Assembly (NCBI RefSeq): GCF_964340395.1
Contig: NC_135568.1
Coordinates: 7,296,579-7,360,578 of the forward strand
Source: Glandiceps talaboti
Taxonomy: Eukaryota; Hemichordata; Enteropneusta; Spengelidae
DNA length: 64,000 nucleotides
Reading direction: 5' to 3'
Within the stretch, counting starts at the first letter, position 1. Each line of letters opens with the position of its first letter. The notes below the pieces were generated by a model, which ran no database searches, had not been told where the DNA came from, and saw only the letters and a list, made by a program, of their open reading frames with translations. Below, piece after piece: positions 43,701 to 55,590 of this stretch. Position numbers and translations under genes: made by a program.

Positions 43701-45150
43701 CGTGTTCGTTATACGTCATGAATTATTAAATAAACACGCATTAAGCAATGGAAGGTAATGTTGTATACCCTGATATTTTACACCAAAAGACTTTCCCAAC
43801 TAATTCATCTGCAGCGGAGTTATAAAAATAAAATATTACAAGGTATCCTTTGTGGTCATAGTGGTCATAAAATATTGGCCAAATTTTTTTCATTTTAAAA
43901 TAAGTGAAAATACATCTTCGCCACAAAAAACTGCAGGTTTATAATCCCTTCCTGTCGCTACTACTTGTTAACGCTCTCAGCATAAAAGCTCTCGAGTCAA
44001 TCCACTTTCTACCTTCACAAATGGCTACAAGTAAGCCACGCTTTTCCCAGCTGGACCTAATGATGTTTTCTCAGCACATCACCTACGCACATGTAACCTT
44101 CCATGGATACGATCCATTGATGTCACTTATCATACACACATAAATCTATGTTAATACTGAAAACAGACTTTCTGACTCCGGCTACTTATTGAAAATTCAC
44201 AATGCATATTTTCTATAACCACATAATTTAGCTTATTTTAGCTTTCCTGTTTCGTCACTTCCTCTGATATTATTAAATCTACCTGCAGTGTTTGTTGCTT
44301 GATTTCCATGGTTCTTATTTCTCATAAAATACATTCATTGTACATCCATCTCTCATCACACATTTTATTAATGAATACGGAATGCACATTTCTTTTTTAA
44401 AAAAGTTATTATTTTGGAAAATGAAAGCCATTCTGATCTTGCCAGACTAGTGTTTATATTTTTTTGTGCTTATATCCATCTCTATGGATAATTTGCATGT
44501 GAAAACAGAATGTAGAATTTCCTGTATGTCTTGAGCTAAAAAGAACACTAGTGAGAAGCGATTGAGTTCTTTCCTATTTTTTTAATCACTGAACTGTGAC
44601 AAGGAATCATTTGAAAGCTAAACGTGTGTTGTTGAATTCACAGAACATGAAAGACATTTGACAGCGTACAACATAATTCAATATAATCTTATTGCTTTGT
44701 GAAGAGTTCATCTACACCGTTCAATACAGAAATCAAGAACCGTAGCCATGGCTGCTAGTAAGGTGTTGAGCGATGGCTTGAACCATGCAGCAATTAAATG
44801 TCCAATTAAGTGGGATATTTTATGGATGTTGAGTTACGCATAAACTTGCCAATGGTAGTTGAAATGTGGCACAGAATAATGGAAAGCCACATACTCTACA
44901 ATTTGATATAGTATTTACTATGTACACAAATCAATGCAATGAATATAGCTCAAAGGTACAACGATCATTGTTGACATTCAACTGAAGTGGGATGGTGCCA
45001 TGAATGGACGGCAGAACTAATATCTACAATACAACAGCTGGTTTTATGTTGTCTTTGTGATCACTACATACATGGAGAGAAAAATACACACACCCTCATA
45101 TAATATATGTGTATACATATGTACATGTGTGCATGCATACAGGCAGGTAT

Positions 45151-45164
45151 GCACACGCACACGC

Positions 45165-45208
<44 letters not shown>

Positions 45209-45237
45209 ACACACACACACACACATACACACACACA
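45151..45237. repeat. (CA)n microsatellite with CG interruptions
   Basis: 87 bp of ACAC with interspersed ACGC. Confidence 0.97.
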
Positions 45238-46328
45238 TTTATGTGCATCTCTCATTTAAAAAGACTTGTAAAAATTGACTTCTAAATTACCAATTACATC
45301 AATCTCCCAGTAATATAAACTTAAAGTTAGTTTATTACACAAACTTTGCAAGAACTTGCTAAATATTCACAAATTAACAATTATCTGATGCTTGTAGGAA
45401 GCCCACTCAAATTATATTCTTTGAATTCAATCTAAATTAACTTTCAGTAACTGCAAGTTGAAAATCAGTACCCTGGTAGCAAGCCATTGTTGACTGGAGC
45501 TAACAATTTGATTATAATGACAATAGAACTTGTTCACAGTTCACCAGTCCTTATGCCAACATTGGTTTTCCACCTTCATTTGCATACCTAAGTAGCTACT
45601 TTATGTAAATTAGCATGCTAATTAACCTGCAGAACTCACTCCATGTAGCAATTAGCCTGTAATTACCCCATGTTGTTATTTTACCTGTCAGGTCAAAACA
45701 ACACAAGTTTTTCTTCCTGTTTTTTGTGTGTCAATCCTTAGTTCAAGTTCATGCATGAACTTAAACAAAGTTTTTTGGAACTGATACAAATTAATCCTCT
45801 GTTTTAAATTTGCTGACTGTATCGAGCTGTTTACTGGACTGCTTAACTTGGTACACTATCTCCATGTTCCATTTCCTGCATCTCCTGTTTGTTCAATTCT
45901 GGAACAAATTCATGGCAGTTTCAAGCTTTTAAGTTTCAAATTATATTCAAAATATTACTTGCATTGATTAATTAATTTTCCAACTTTTGGTTGTTTCAGG
46001 TAATAATTTCACAAGTTATCAATGCAAGAGGCCTGTTGCTATTTACTTCGGGGGGTGGGGGTGTGGGGTGTAAAACTGACAGATTTTTTATCATAGCACC
46101 TTCGTTGTCCTCAGCTACAAAATAGTTGGATTTAAGATTGATGAACATTTAAATTGAAATGAAATTTGAATTAACTTCTTGAAATAGCTCTGTGGTATGA
46201 AAGTAGTCCAAGATTTGAACTGCTTTTGTATTCATTTATTGTAGACATACATTAAATTTGATACGCTTGGATTGAAATAAATCTCTGAATCTCCACAGGT
46301 TGCTATGTTTATCAGCTATATCTAATAT

Positions 46329-46768
46329 CACTTCTATACATACATTATTAAGACTTTAAAACAGCTTCTAAATGTCATGAGGATTTAGAAACTACTGATT
46401 TTCCTTAAGAGAAATAAAGTCTGAATCTAGAAAGGTTACTACATTTAGCAGATATATCTAGAACTCTCATGGAAACTGTATATTTCAACATCGGGGTTTC
46501 ACGTGCAGTAGACCATAAGATGCTTTCCATATACTGGATTACGGTTACTTTTACAAACATGAGAGAAGCATACTGGCCATGTCGTATATACATACTATAC
46601 TACTTACGAGTCGCAATCCAGGCTGTCAAAATCATTTGGCCTTTAAGCTTTACGTAAATGCACCTATCCACTTAAAGTTCACTTCTGTACATATGTTACT
46701 AAGACTATAAAACAACTTGTAAACTTCATGAGGGATTTAGAAATAATTGATTTTCATTAAGAGAAATA
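46329..46768. repeat. Diverged direct repeat, 351 bp apart
   Basis: About 88 bp at 46,329-46,416 (CACTTCTATACATAC ... TTAAGAGAAATA) recurs at 46,680-46,768 with roughly 80% visual identity. Confidence 0.75.
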
Positions 46769-48006
46769 ATTGAACCCTACTGTATCATCATAAAGAGGGA
46801 AGGAACTACATACTTAATACATCATTTATTTTATTATGCAACTATAAAACCAAGTGAAAAATGCTTTCTTGAATTGAAAATTGTTTCTGCTGGTAACTCA
46901 CTGTTAGTTTTTAAAGGGCTGACATGGATGATGCAACTGTTTCAAATGACTGTGGAAGCTCTAGAAACTCACATTTTAGATTTTACTTCAATGGTGAGTA
47001 AAAACTAAACAGAAACTGTACAAAAATAGTAGAAATAGTGATGACACTGATGACATCTGAATGATTCTGACAAATACTTAGTAACGTAGTCACTTTAAAA
47101 AACTAGATTCCAATAAAGTAACTTCACTATTATTATTACTACTATAAAATGGAGTAAAGTATCAATTTCTATTCTAGGCTGTGCAAAAACACTTAAATGA
47201 AAATATTTTGCTGATTGGATATTGTTTGTTGTTGTTTTTGTTTCAATTTAAATTAACTTGCAATACTTGCAAATTTCTACGGATATAGCACAAAACATAT
47301 ATGTTTTAAACATGGTAGACTAATTAACATCGTCAAAGTGTTTCTTTCTTATGCCACAAGTACCGTACCGGAACCAACAATGACGTACAGGGAAATCTCA
47401 AAGATGTCAATTTCAACAACAAAAATAATTAGCTTGATGAGTGCAACAATACCATATTCCCTTTCCTCTGTATTAAATTAACTCTGATTATGTCACACGT
47501 AAACGAGACAAAAAATACAAAACACACTAAAATTTTTCTTAGGAAACTATGCCAACATGATGAAACATGTGAGTTTTACTGAAATCTACCAATTAATGTT
47601 GGTGAATAGCTTAATTAACAATTAGGGTAAACAAATCATTAGGGCTAAGTAATGTACGTCATTCAAATTTATCATGTCTAGAGCCTAAGCAACAAAATAT
47701 ATTTGTTGGGTACTCGTTTTGGTTTCAGAGCATCACTTTCAGAACATCTGCTTCTGTAAGTGAGCAGTCGATAACTATCACGTCATATGATCAATACTAC
47801 AGATAGAGTTTTTGTAAATGGCTAAATCTACTTCATGTTCTATTGCCCAGTTCCTAACTCAGGTTTTCGACAAAAATCGTGGAAAACCATAAAGGGAAGT
47901 TGTGAAGATTTACCCCCTTTCTGTTAGTTTGCTGTTAACCTTGGGGAAATAACTGTCCACAAATTTGGATACATATCTTGCTCAACATACTGGATGGCAA
48001 AAAAAT

Positions 48007-48228
48007 ATTGTCAAGTCAGATAGCCAAGTTTCTGGGGTATGACATTGTCAAGTCAGATAGCCAAGTGTGTGGGCTATGAAACTGTCAAGTCAGATAGCCA
48101 AGTGTGTGGGCTATGATATTGTCAAGCCAGTTAGCTAAGTCTGTGGGCTATGATATTGTCAAGCTAGTTAGCCATGTCTGTGGGCTATGAAATTGTCAAG
48201 TCAGCTAGCCAAGTTTGTGGGCTACATA
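48007..48228. repeat. 37-bp minisatellite, six copies
   Basis: Unit ATTGTCAAGTCAGATAGCCA plus AGTGTGTGGGCTATGAT; six contiguous copies of exactly 37 bp with few changes. The period is not a multiple of three, so it is not coding. Confidence 0.95.
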
Positions 48229-48457
48229 TGTAGGTATTAAATAAAGCGTTTACAAAAACACATAGATTTATGTTCCACAGGATCGGTTCCTTTCACTTCA
48301 TGCATTTCATATCATCACTTTCATGTCGTATCAAATATTTGAAAAGAAATCAATTTCTTCGTAATAATTGAAATCTTTTTTTCGACACAAGTTTCTTAGG
48401 TTCATTGTAAACATTTTCTAAATTATTCAATCTAAATGGAACACATTTTCTTGTCAC

Positions 48458-48632
48458 CTGTATGAAACTCTAGCAGATTGTTCAACGTATTCTCCCAAGT
48501 CTCTTCAATTACACCAGACAATCTCGGAGAATAAACGAACGCATCTTTATTGAAATTCAAATCGACTTTGGCAACTGTATGTCTCTGGCTAATTAGAATT
48601 GGAACATCTGATTCAACTAACTGAATGGATCT
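48458..48632 (-). CDS. Orphan exon-like ORF, unknown protein
   Basis: A 175-nt block bounded by TGCCCCCAG and a GTGACA donor-like site encodes RSIQLVESDVPILISQRHTV, then KVDLNFNKDAFVYSPRLSGV and IEETWENTLNNLLEFHT. It enters at phase 0 and leaves at phase 1. The residue mix (charged, aliphatic, few repeats) is typical of real protein, unlike nearby frames. I recognise no family and found no neighbouring exon that fits in phase. It may be one exon of a minus-strand gene lying mostly outside the window, or a fossil. Confidence 0.4.
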
Positions 48633-50604
48633 CTGGGGGCAGGACAGGTATCTTCGTTTCACATTTCAAAATTAACATAATTGTCTCAAAAGCGTCATTA
48701 CTTTTTTACATTATTAAATTTCCTCTCGATTTTTCGCATCCGTGACTTAATTCCTACAATTAATATAATGTTTAATATCCCAGAATCCATTAATTGAGGA
48801 ATTAATCTTGCTACAGTCTTAATTATCTTGTGCAACTACTGAGATTGGTAATTACGTTATCCGGGTCTGTATATCAAAACCAACTATTAGTTTTTCTTTC
48901 GCTTGGGGTAGAAACATTATGTATGAAAAGAGAAAAGCGTGGATATAAGCACCAGGGTGTTTATGACGCAGCTTAAGGCTTTTATTGCCTAGTAAGACAA
49001 TAAAATGGAGGACCTGTATATGTCTCCAACGTTTTCGAACCACATGGGATTTCAGTTTATTGTGTGATGGCAACAATGAAACTAACACTACTATAATGTA
49101 AACACTCCACGTGCATTAAGACATTGATCTTAATCAGTTCCCTTCATAATAATTTTTCCATTTCCTTATTTTTATATAAAGTCATTTCTCATTTAACCTT
49201 TCTATGATCCACCCACTTAGCCGGCAAATATAATCTCTCATAACACGGATAAACGTCATTTCAATGTATGACGTAGTCCATTTCAACAATGATGCCAATG
49301 TCTTCCTTTATTCACTGCTTTTCTATTCTCTGACAGTGCATACACTCCGTACGTGATTTTGATACGTTCCCACCTGACTACCACATTTAGGTTAACCTCA
49401 AGTAAGCTTGCGGTATCTTTCAAACTCTCGTAAATTTCATTTTTCATTAATATCCTCCATTTCAGGTCTCAGTGACATGTTTTTTGTATCATAGCGTTTC
49501 CATGGAGAGTACTGAAACTGGATAAGTGGGTGGCGAGTGTCTTGACTCATAATGTCCTGATCGTAAACTGTCAGCTTAGATTCATCGCGAGTATTACATA
49601 TGGCATGCTTACAAGCTGCAGTTGTTTCGTAACACGATAACAGCCAACAACGTCACAGGAACGATTATTTTTAATGGAATAAATTGTACTGGATTAATCA
49701 ACAATGGCAAGTCAAACTTATTCCCCTATATCAATGAATCTATAACCCCTCACTACAAGCAGAAACTGTTGCTCAGCAACAGGCTCATTTCTGTATTTTT
49801 CTGTACCATCAGTAACCCGGTTACAAGAAGTCAAGTTATACAATAATCATTTTCAAAAGATGAATATTGGAGAATTTTCATCAATTATTGGATAATCATG
49901 CGAGTCACTTAACAGCTTACATTAATATCTATTTCAGTTCCGATGCATTCTCGAGTAAATCAATATTTCGGTTGTGTCATGATCTGCTTTTATCCACTAA
50001 TGCACCCTAATTGTATGGACAAATATCATTAAAATTTTACCATCCAAACAATTGAATTCCAAATGTCAAAAATATTATCTTATGTAACTCAGTTCTATTC
50101 AATTCTGTCTTTCATTACTCATCTTTCAAATTCAAAAAACAAGGTTTTTTTGTACCACAGGATGTCAACAACATTCACTGCCATTTTCGGTTCTTTTGAT
50201 AACTAAATAATCAAAAATCTGCCGACATTCATTATATTTATCTACTTTCAACCGCGATTCCTGTTTTGATTCCTGTTTATTATTTACAGATCTATTTTCA
50301 GTTTTCATAAAATTGTAAAAAATCCGGATATTGGAAACATATTTTTTGACTCGATGAACCCAAAATAAATCGTATCATTGAAAAAAAATTAGGTTCCAAA
50401 ATTTTTTTCTTGTGTCTGCATGGTCATTATTTTGATTACAGACAGGAAATATGACATGTTTGATATTAGGTCATTGAAAAAATTATCAAATAAAAAGTTG
50501 GTAACGAAATGGTAAACAGAAAGAGTGCAAACACTTCAAATACTTGATGGTTGTTGGGTTTTGTGCCACTGTATAGTATTAATCAGATTCAGTTTTGTTG
50601 TCAT

Positions 50605-51195
50605 AATTTTCAATCTGTCGGTTGCACTTTGATGGAAATGTATCCAGCGATATAACACCCATTGAATTACTTATAACAGTTTTTGATGTTAGTTTCAGGT
50701 CGATAGAAACACATCTACCTATAAATACGTCTTCAAATCGAATAAAGACTAACAATTTTCTTATCTGCTGGTTTCAGTTGATGGAAGCATATCCACTGAT
50801 ATTACCTGTTCATATTATTTTCAGTTTGATAAAAAAAAAATATTTGCTGACATTCACCAGTTCAAATCAAATCAAATATCATACAAGAAAAAAAAATGTT
50901 GATCCATTATAGAAAAAAAAAATTGATCTGTCATTTTCAGGTTTAAAATTTACCAGTTCGGTTCAAATTATGACATTTTCAGACCTGTCAGTTTTGGGTC
51001 CATCGATAATGTGATATTCATCTGTTTAAAATACTAGCAGTTATTTTTTGATCTGTCAGTTTTGGTTTCATAGAAACACATTCCCCAATATTCACCCAGT
51101 TCAAATCAAACTATAAATTTTTTTTTTTTATCTGTCAGTTGTGGGTTGATGGAAACATATCCACTGAGTCACCTGTTCAAATTGAATAACAATGT
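50605..51195. repeat. Degenerate tandem array with GTTTCAGTTGATGGAAGCAT-like units
   Basis: Recurring TCTGTCAGTTTTGG...GATGGAAACATATCCACTGA...TTCAAATC blocks at irregular 60-120 bp spacing. Confidence 0.6.
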
Positions 51196-51435
51196 TGAAA
51201 TCAAATTACACTTAAATGACGACCTCTTGACGACTAATCAATGCTCAGAAGGTCAAAGCTGTCATTCCCATTCCTCACCATGACACTTAAAAGGGAGAAA
51301 TAAATAGGAAAAGCTTCCCAACTGACCCAACATCTGGAAATCAAGGAAACAAGATCATTAACATTACCTGTACAGGTGGGAATGTAATGCCCGGTGCCAT
51401 TTCGGCAATAATCTGACATAAATGTTGCATCCTTC

Positions 51436-52073
51436 GGCAGTAACGGGAATTGCGGCAGTGTTTGTTCACTTGGTGTTTGTTCGTTCTTCATCGTTGATAG
51501 TCTTGGTAGCATACAGCGTATTGTTCAATTGGCGAGTATTTAGCGATATAATAAATAACTTACTTAAAATGATATTAAATTTGAAATATAGACTCTATTG
51601 GCAGTGATTAAAATGTAAATGTCTTGAATTTTGATTTTAAATAAAAATATACTAAAGTCTCCTGTGCGTGGTTATGTTGGTAAAATAACATCGGCAGTGG
51701 TCCTGGCAGTGTTTGGCAGTGTTCTCCTTCACTGGCAGTGTTATGAGAATAAATATCAAATTTTGTATATTATGTCTGTGCGGTTCAGATAAGAATCAAC
51801 ATACTCTGGCAGTTCTACAATATCAACACGACAGCATTATCTTCTGGCATAAAACAATCTGGATGAAATTCATCTCATCGTCGTCGTCCTGGCATTTAAA
51901 TATCAGTAATCATTCACCCTACCATCAATTACTGATTGACACTTGTCCCTAGTAACATTACAGTAATTGCTCGGCACAGCTACTGGTAGTTGTCGTCACT
52001 CCACAAAAAAAAAAGTTTCAAGTTCTACAAATCGGCAGGCAGTGTAATGCTGGCACGTACTATATTGGCAGTG
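51436..52073. repeat. Cluster of GGCAGTG heptamers
   Basis: Eight exact GGCAGTG (51,454; 51,600; 51,693; 51,705; 51,715; 51,734; 52,038; 52,067) plus two GGCAGT (51,436; 51,808) on the plus strand within about 640 bp. Confidence 0.7.
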
Positions 52074-55000
52074 TAGCAGCAATTGAAATGAACACGCGAT
52101 TTGTCCGTATCACATGATGTCAGAAAGAAAACAATATTCCATCATCGGTGTGTTTAACTGTCCATCCCTTAGCTGTTTCATATTGAGAGTTCTGTATAAT
52201 ACTGCCCACTTACAACACTAACTCTGATTACTATTACATTAACTGAGTGGTCAGACCCCCTAGCTTTGTAAGAACAATCATCCACTTATTTTCTGTTTTC
52301 TCATCTGAATAACAATGCGTTCTTTTATATGCGAGCATATTCATTAACTAGCTATGGGTTAATTGTCTATATAAGTGGTTTTGTCTTTGAATTAAAAGGG
52401 CAACACAGAATGGTGTAAAGCACTGATTTTTTTTTTAAACCTATCTAGACATCAAACCTTCCAACAAAAAAAATTTACGGAGCAAGCATTCCCCATAACT
52501 GCCCCCGTCTACTGTAACCAGACAGACGCATACCTACAAAAAGCATGGAGAGAAAAACCAGACATGAGTTTAATCATATGTATGTAAGTATACCAATGTT
52601 TGCATTAATTTGGCATCGTTTTCACAGGTCTTTTTTTTTCACCTTTCACAGGGAAGCCATTTTCAAGTCTACACAACCCAGGACTTTATCGCCACTCTGA
52701 TAGTTAATTAAACACATGAGAAAAATTTATCAGTAATTTTTTTTTAAAACATCAAAAATGCAAAAGATGCTAATTATTTTCAGAATTGGCAAGTTGGGAC
52801 ATGCCATCTATTCATATACTAAATACACTGAAGTACTTGTCCGGCTTTGGGTTTTTTCTTTTACATTTAAAGAGATTATAAAGCTAGCTGTCAATACAAA
52901 TGCAAATGTGGACAACAGTACGACAGAGACCTTTAAATTGCAATCAAACTGAGGCCTTCTAACATCTTGAAGAAACTTTCACTTCTTGTACTTCCGGAGT
53001 CTCGTCAACAATAGAAACTGCGTGCACTGTTAACATTACAACAGACTAGAAACACTACAACAGATTGCTATACATACAGTATTCTACGCATGTACGTGCC
53101 CCAGTTTCACACAATTTAATCTGAGTCAAGCATACGACCATAACAAACAGAGGGCAGTGTAACTTCCGCTTTCATTTTCCAGACTACGAGATGTGACATT
53201 GAAGTACTTTGTTTATAAGTTCCACTCTCTAAACCCTAACAATGATAACTTTTTCAAACATCGAAACAACTTTTTATTGATTGTAACTTTTATATTAAGG
53301 CTTCATTCATTCAATAATCATTCAGTTCCATGTCCTGGGGTGGTTTATTTTATGTTCAAAATGTTAACAATTAATAATACAAGCTCCTTTATTCACACAC
53401 AATGCATTAAAAGATACCTACGGCAAGAAACTGGTAAAGTACATCACAGAGTTGACATCAAAAAAGGGAATTCAAAAGATCATGTCCAAGTCTTGACACG
53501 AAGATTGACGAGAAATGCTTTCAATTTCTTACTTTCTCTGTCTGATACTTTGTAAAAAATACAGACTTCTCAATCACTGTCAGCAAATGAAAGCAGCTCT
53601 GACTATTTAAATGAACAATTCTTTTAAATGGTACTAATCTGCGTGTCCTGATAAAAGACGTGTTGTTTGTGGGTCAAAATAGTGAAAAATAGGTTTTCTT
53701 GTTATTCACCACGGAGTGAGGGATAGCGGGGCCATGTTTTGGTGTGTGGAACAAAAATTGCTGTACATCAGTGACAGGTCAAATTGGCTATTAGAGGGCA
53801 CACTTTGTTGATTTTTGAAAAGTAAACTGTTTATCTAATCTATCTCCTCAAAAATAGAGCAAACAGTTCAAAAACATGACCTGAATTATGTGTCTTACTC
53901 TTAGTCATACATTCTCACCCTTTGAGATTTGGTTGAAGTTTAAGATCATCCCCATCAGCTCTCTCTACCCCTATTCACCCTCCTTGTCAGTCCCCTATTA
54001 CAAGCAAAGTGTGAATGGTTTGGCAAGTTTCAAGAAAACAGCTTGGCTGGGGTACCTTTTGTTTCCTATCAAACATGTACCAACACACTCCTCTTTCGCA
54101 CCTCCAAAATAAACAGCTTGCTAGCCCCCTAATAACAGAGCTGCTAATGAGGGCTATTAGTACCGCCCAGCAGGGAGAAGCAACACCCCTTTTTTTAAAA
54201 AGAAAGCCTTCCATGCTATCCTATGGAGCAATAAACACAATTTTGACTATTGGTTTTATAATGGTCACAACTGGAGTTTGAAAAAGTGCCAACTTTTATT
54301 TTTTTTAGTTTAAAGGACTTGGCCCGCACAACAAAGGAGAACAACTTGACTTTTTAATTCTAACAAAAGACAACTTGATGTTAAAACAAAAGTTCATAGC
54401 TATGAATTTCAACTGGTGATTTTGTAACAGACACTGCTGGATATCAAAAAATAGTGTTAACCTTTATTTTCAGCAGAATGATACAAGATGGATGACAATG
54501 CTTCTGTAATTTACCAATAAAAGGACAACAAAGTATTTTACAATGACATAATTGTGAATTTTATCTAAAAAGTTTGAACACAAACACTGCTGGGCATCTC
54601 AAAAGTGTGTCGTCTGTTTATTTTGTTCCAAATCACCTGACCACATTGCAATAAATATTTCCAAACGGTCTGTTTTCACGAAAAAGAACAACTCAGCAAT
54701 CCATCTCACAAATGGAATGCTACAAGTGAATCTAACACATTTGTAAAGATGTTGTGTAAACAACTGTTGATATTTTTGTTGACAGTTTTGTACCTCTAAA
54801 TCCAAAACATGACATCTTTGTAAGAAATCACAGATTTGAAAAGCTCAGAACTTGACAAATCATTATTACTTAAAATCAATGAAATTTCACTATTAAAACC
54901 CCAATTTTTTATAGCAGTTAAAACAGACCCTTCATGTAGGGTCTATGGTTTAAAACAATAGAAAACAATTGCATAACATGCGGTTTGTGCTTATTATCTG

Positions 55001-55135
55001 AAATAATCACTATTGCATTTATCTTGGTATATTTTTTTTTACTTTTCATTGTGAGCATGTATATACTAGACATTTCCACCACAAAAATCTTGCAATTTTA
55101 CAGTCTTTAGCTAGTTCTCAAAGACTAATTTTTAT

Positions 55136-55340
55136 TAATTACCAGACTGGTACATTACATTTATATACAAGAAGGCATTTAGTCACTACTTTTTTCTTCT
55201 ATTTTTTACTAATTACCAGACTGGTGCCTTGCATTCATGTACAAGAGGGCATTTTAGTCACTACTTTTTTTGTTCTAATTACCAGACTGGTACATTGTGT
55301 TTATGTACAAGAAGGTATTTTAGTCACTACTTGTTTTTAG
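55136..55340. repeat. Three-copy tandem repeat, about 66-74 bp period
   Basis: Units begin TAATTACCAGACTGGT at 55,136, 55,210 and 55,276 and share ATTTTAGTCACTACTT. Confidence 0.9.
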
Positions 55341-55545
55341 CATTTTTGATTTCCAACAAAATAAGTAACGTAAATCTTTTTGGGGAAAATGTCCAGGTTC
55401 ACAGTAATTTGTATCTGTATCAACAGTTGAATTTTTAGATCTGAAGTGGCAGGTTTGATAATGGACAATAAAATGAGACTTCTGTTTTCAGGTTCGATAT
55501 ATTACTATCTATTTTCCTCTATTTAGTGAAAATATTCAGATTCTC

Positions 55546-55590
55546 AAAAAAAAAAGAAAAAAAAAAGAAAAAAAAAAGAAAAAAAAAAAA
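55546..55590. repeat. (A10-12 G)n tract
   Basis: Poly-A interrupted regularly by single G. Confidence 0.95.

Larger units (their letters stand above)
36060..48457. other. ErbB 5' flank, no gene recognised
   Basis: AT-rich. Holds the 40.3 kb CATC array, the 45.15 kb CA repeat, the 46.3 kb direct repeat and the 48.0 kb minisatellite. A weak diverged duplication (about 38,553-38,690 versus 38,749-38,850) is visible. An upstream ErbB 5'UTR exon could be here unrecognised. Confidence 0.5.

Noticed and set aside
45044-45278. Cys/Val- or His/Thr-rich frames
   Set aside because: Translation of the CA microsatellite.
53193-53555. 120-codon plus-strand open frame
   Set aside because: Composition follows local AT content; no motif, signal or splice context.
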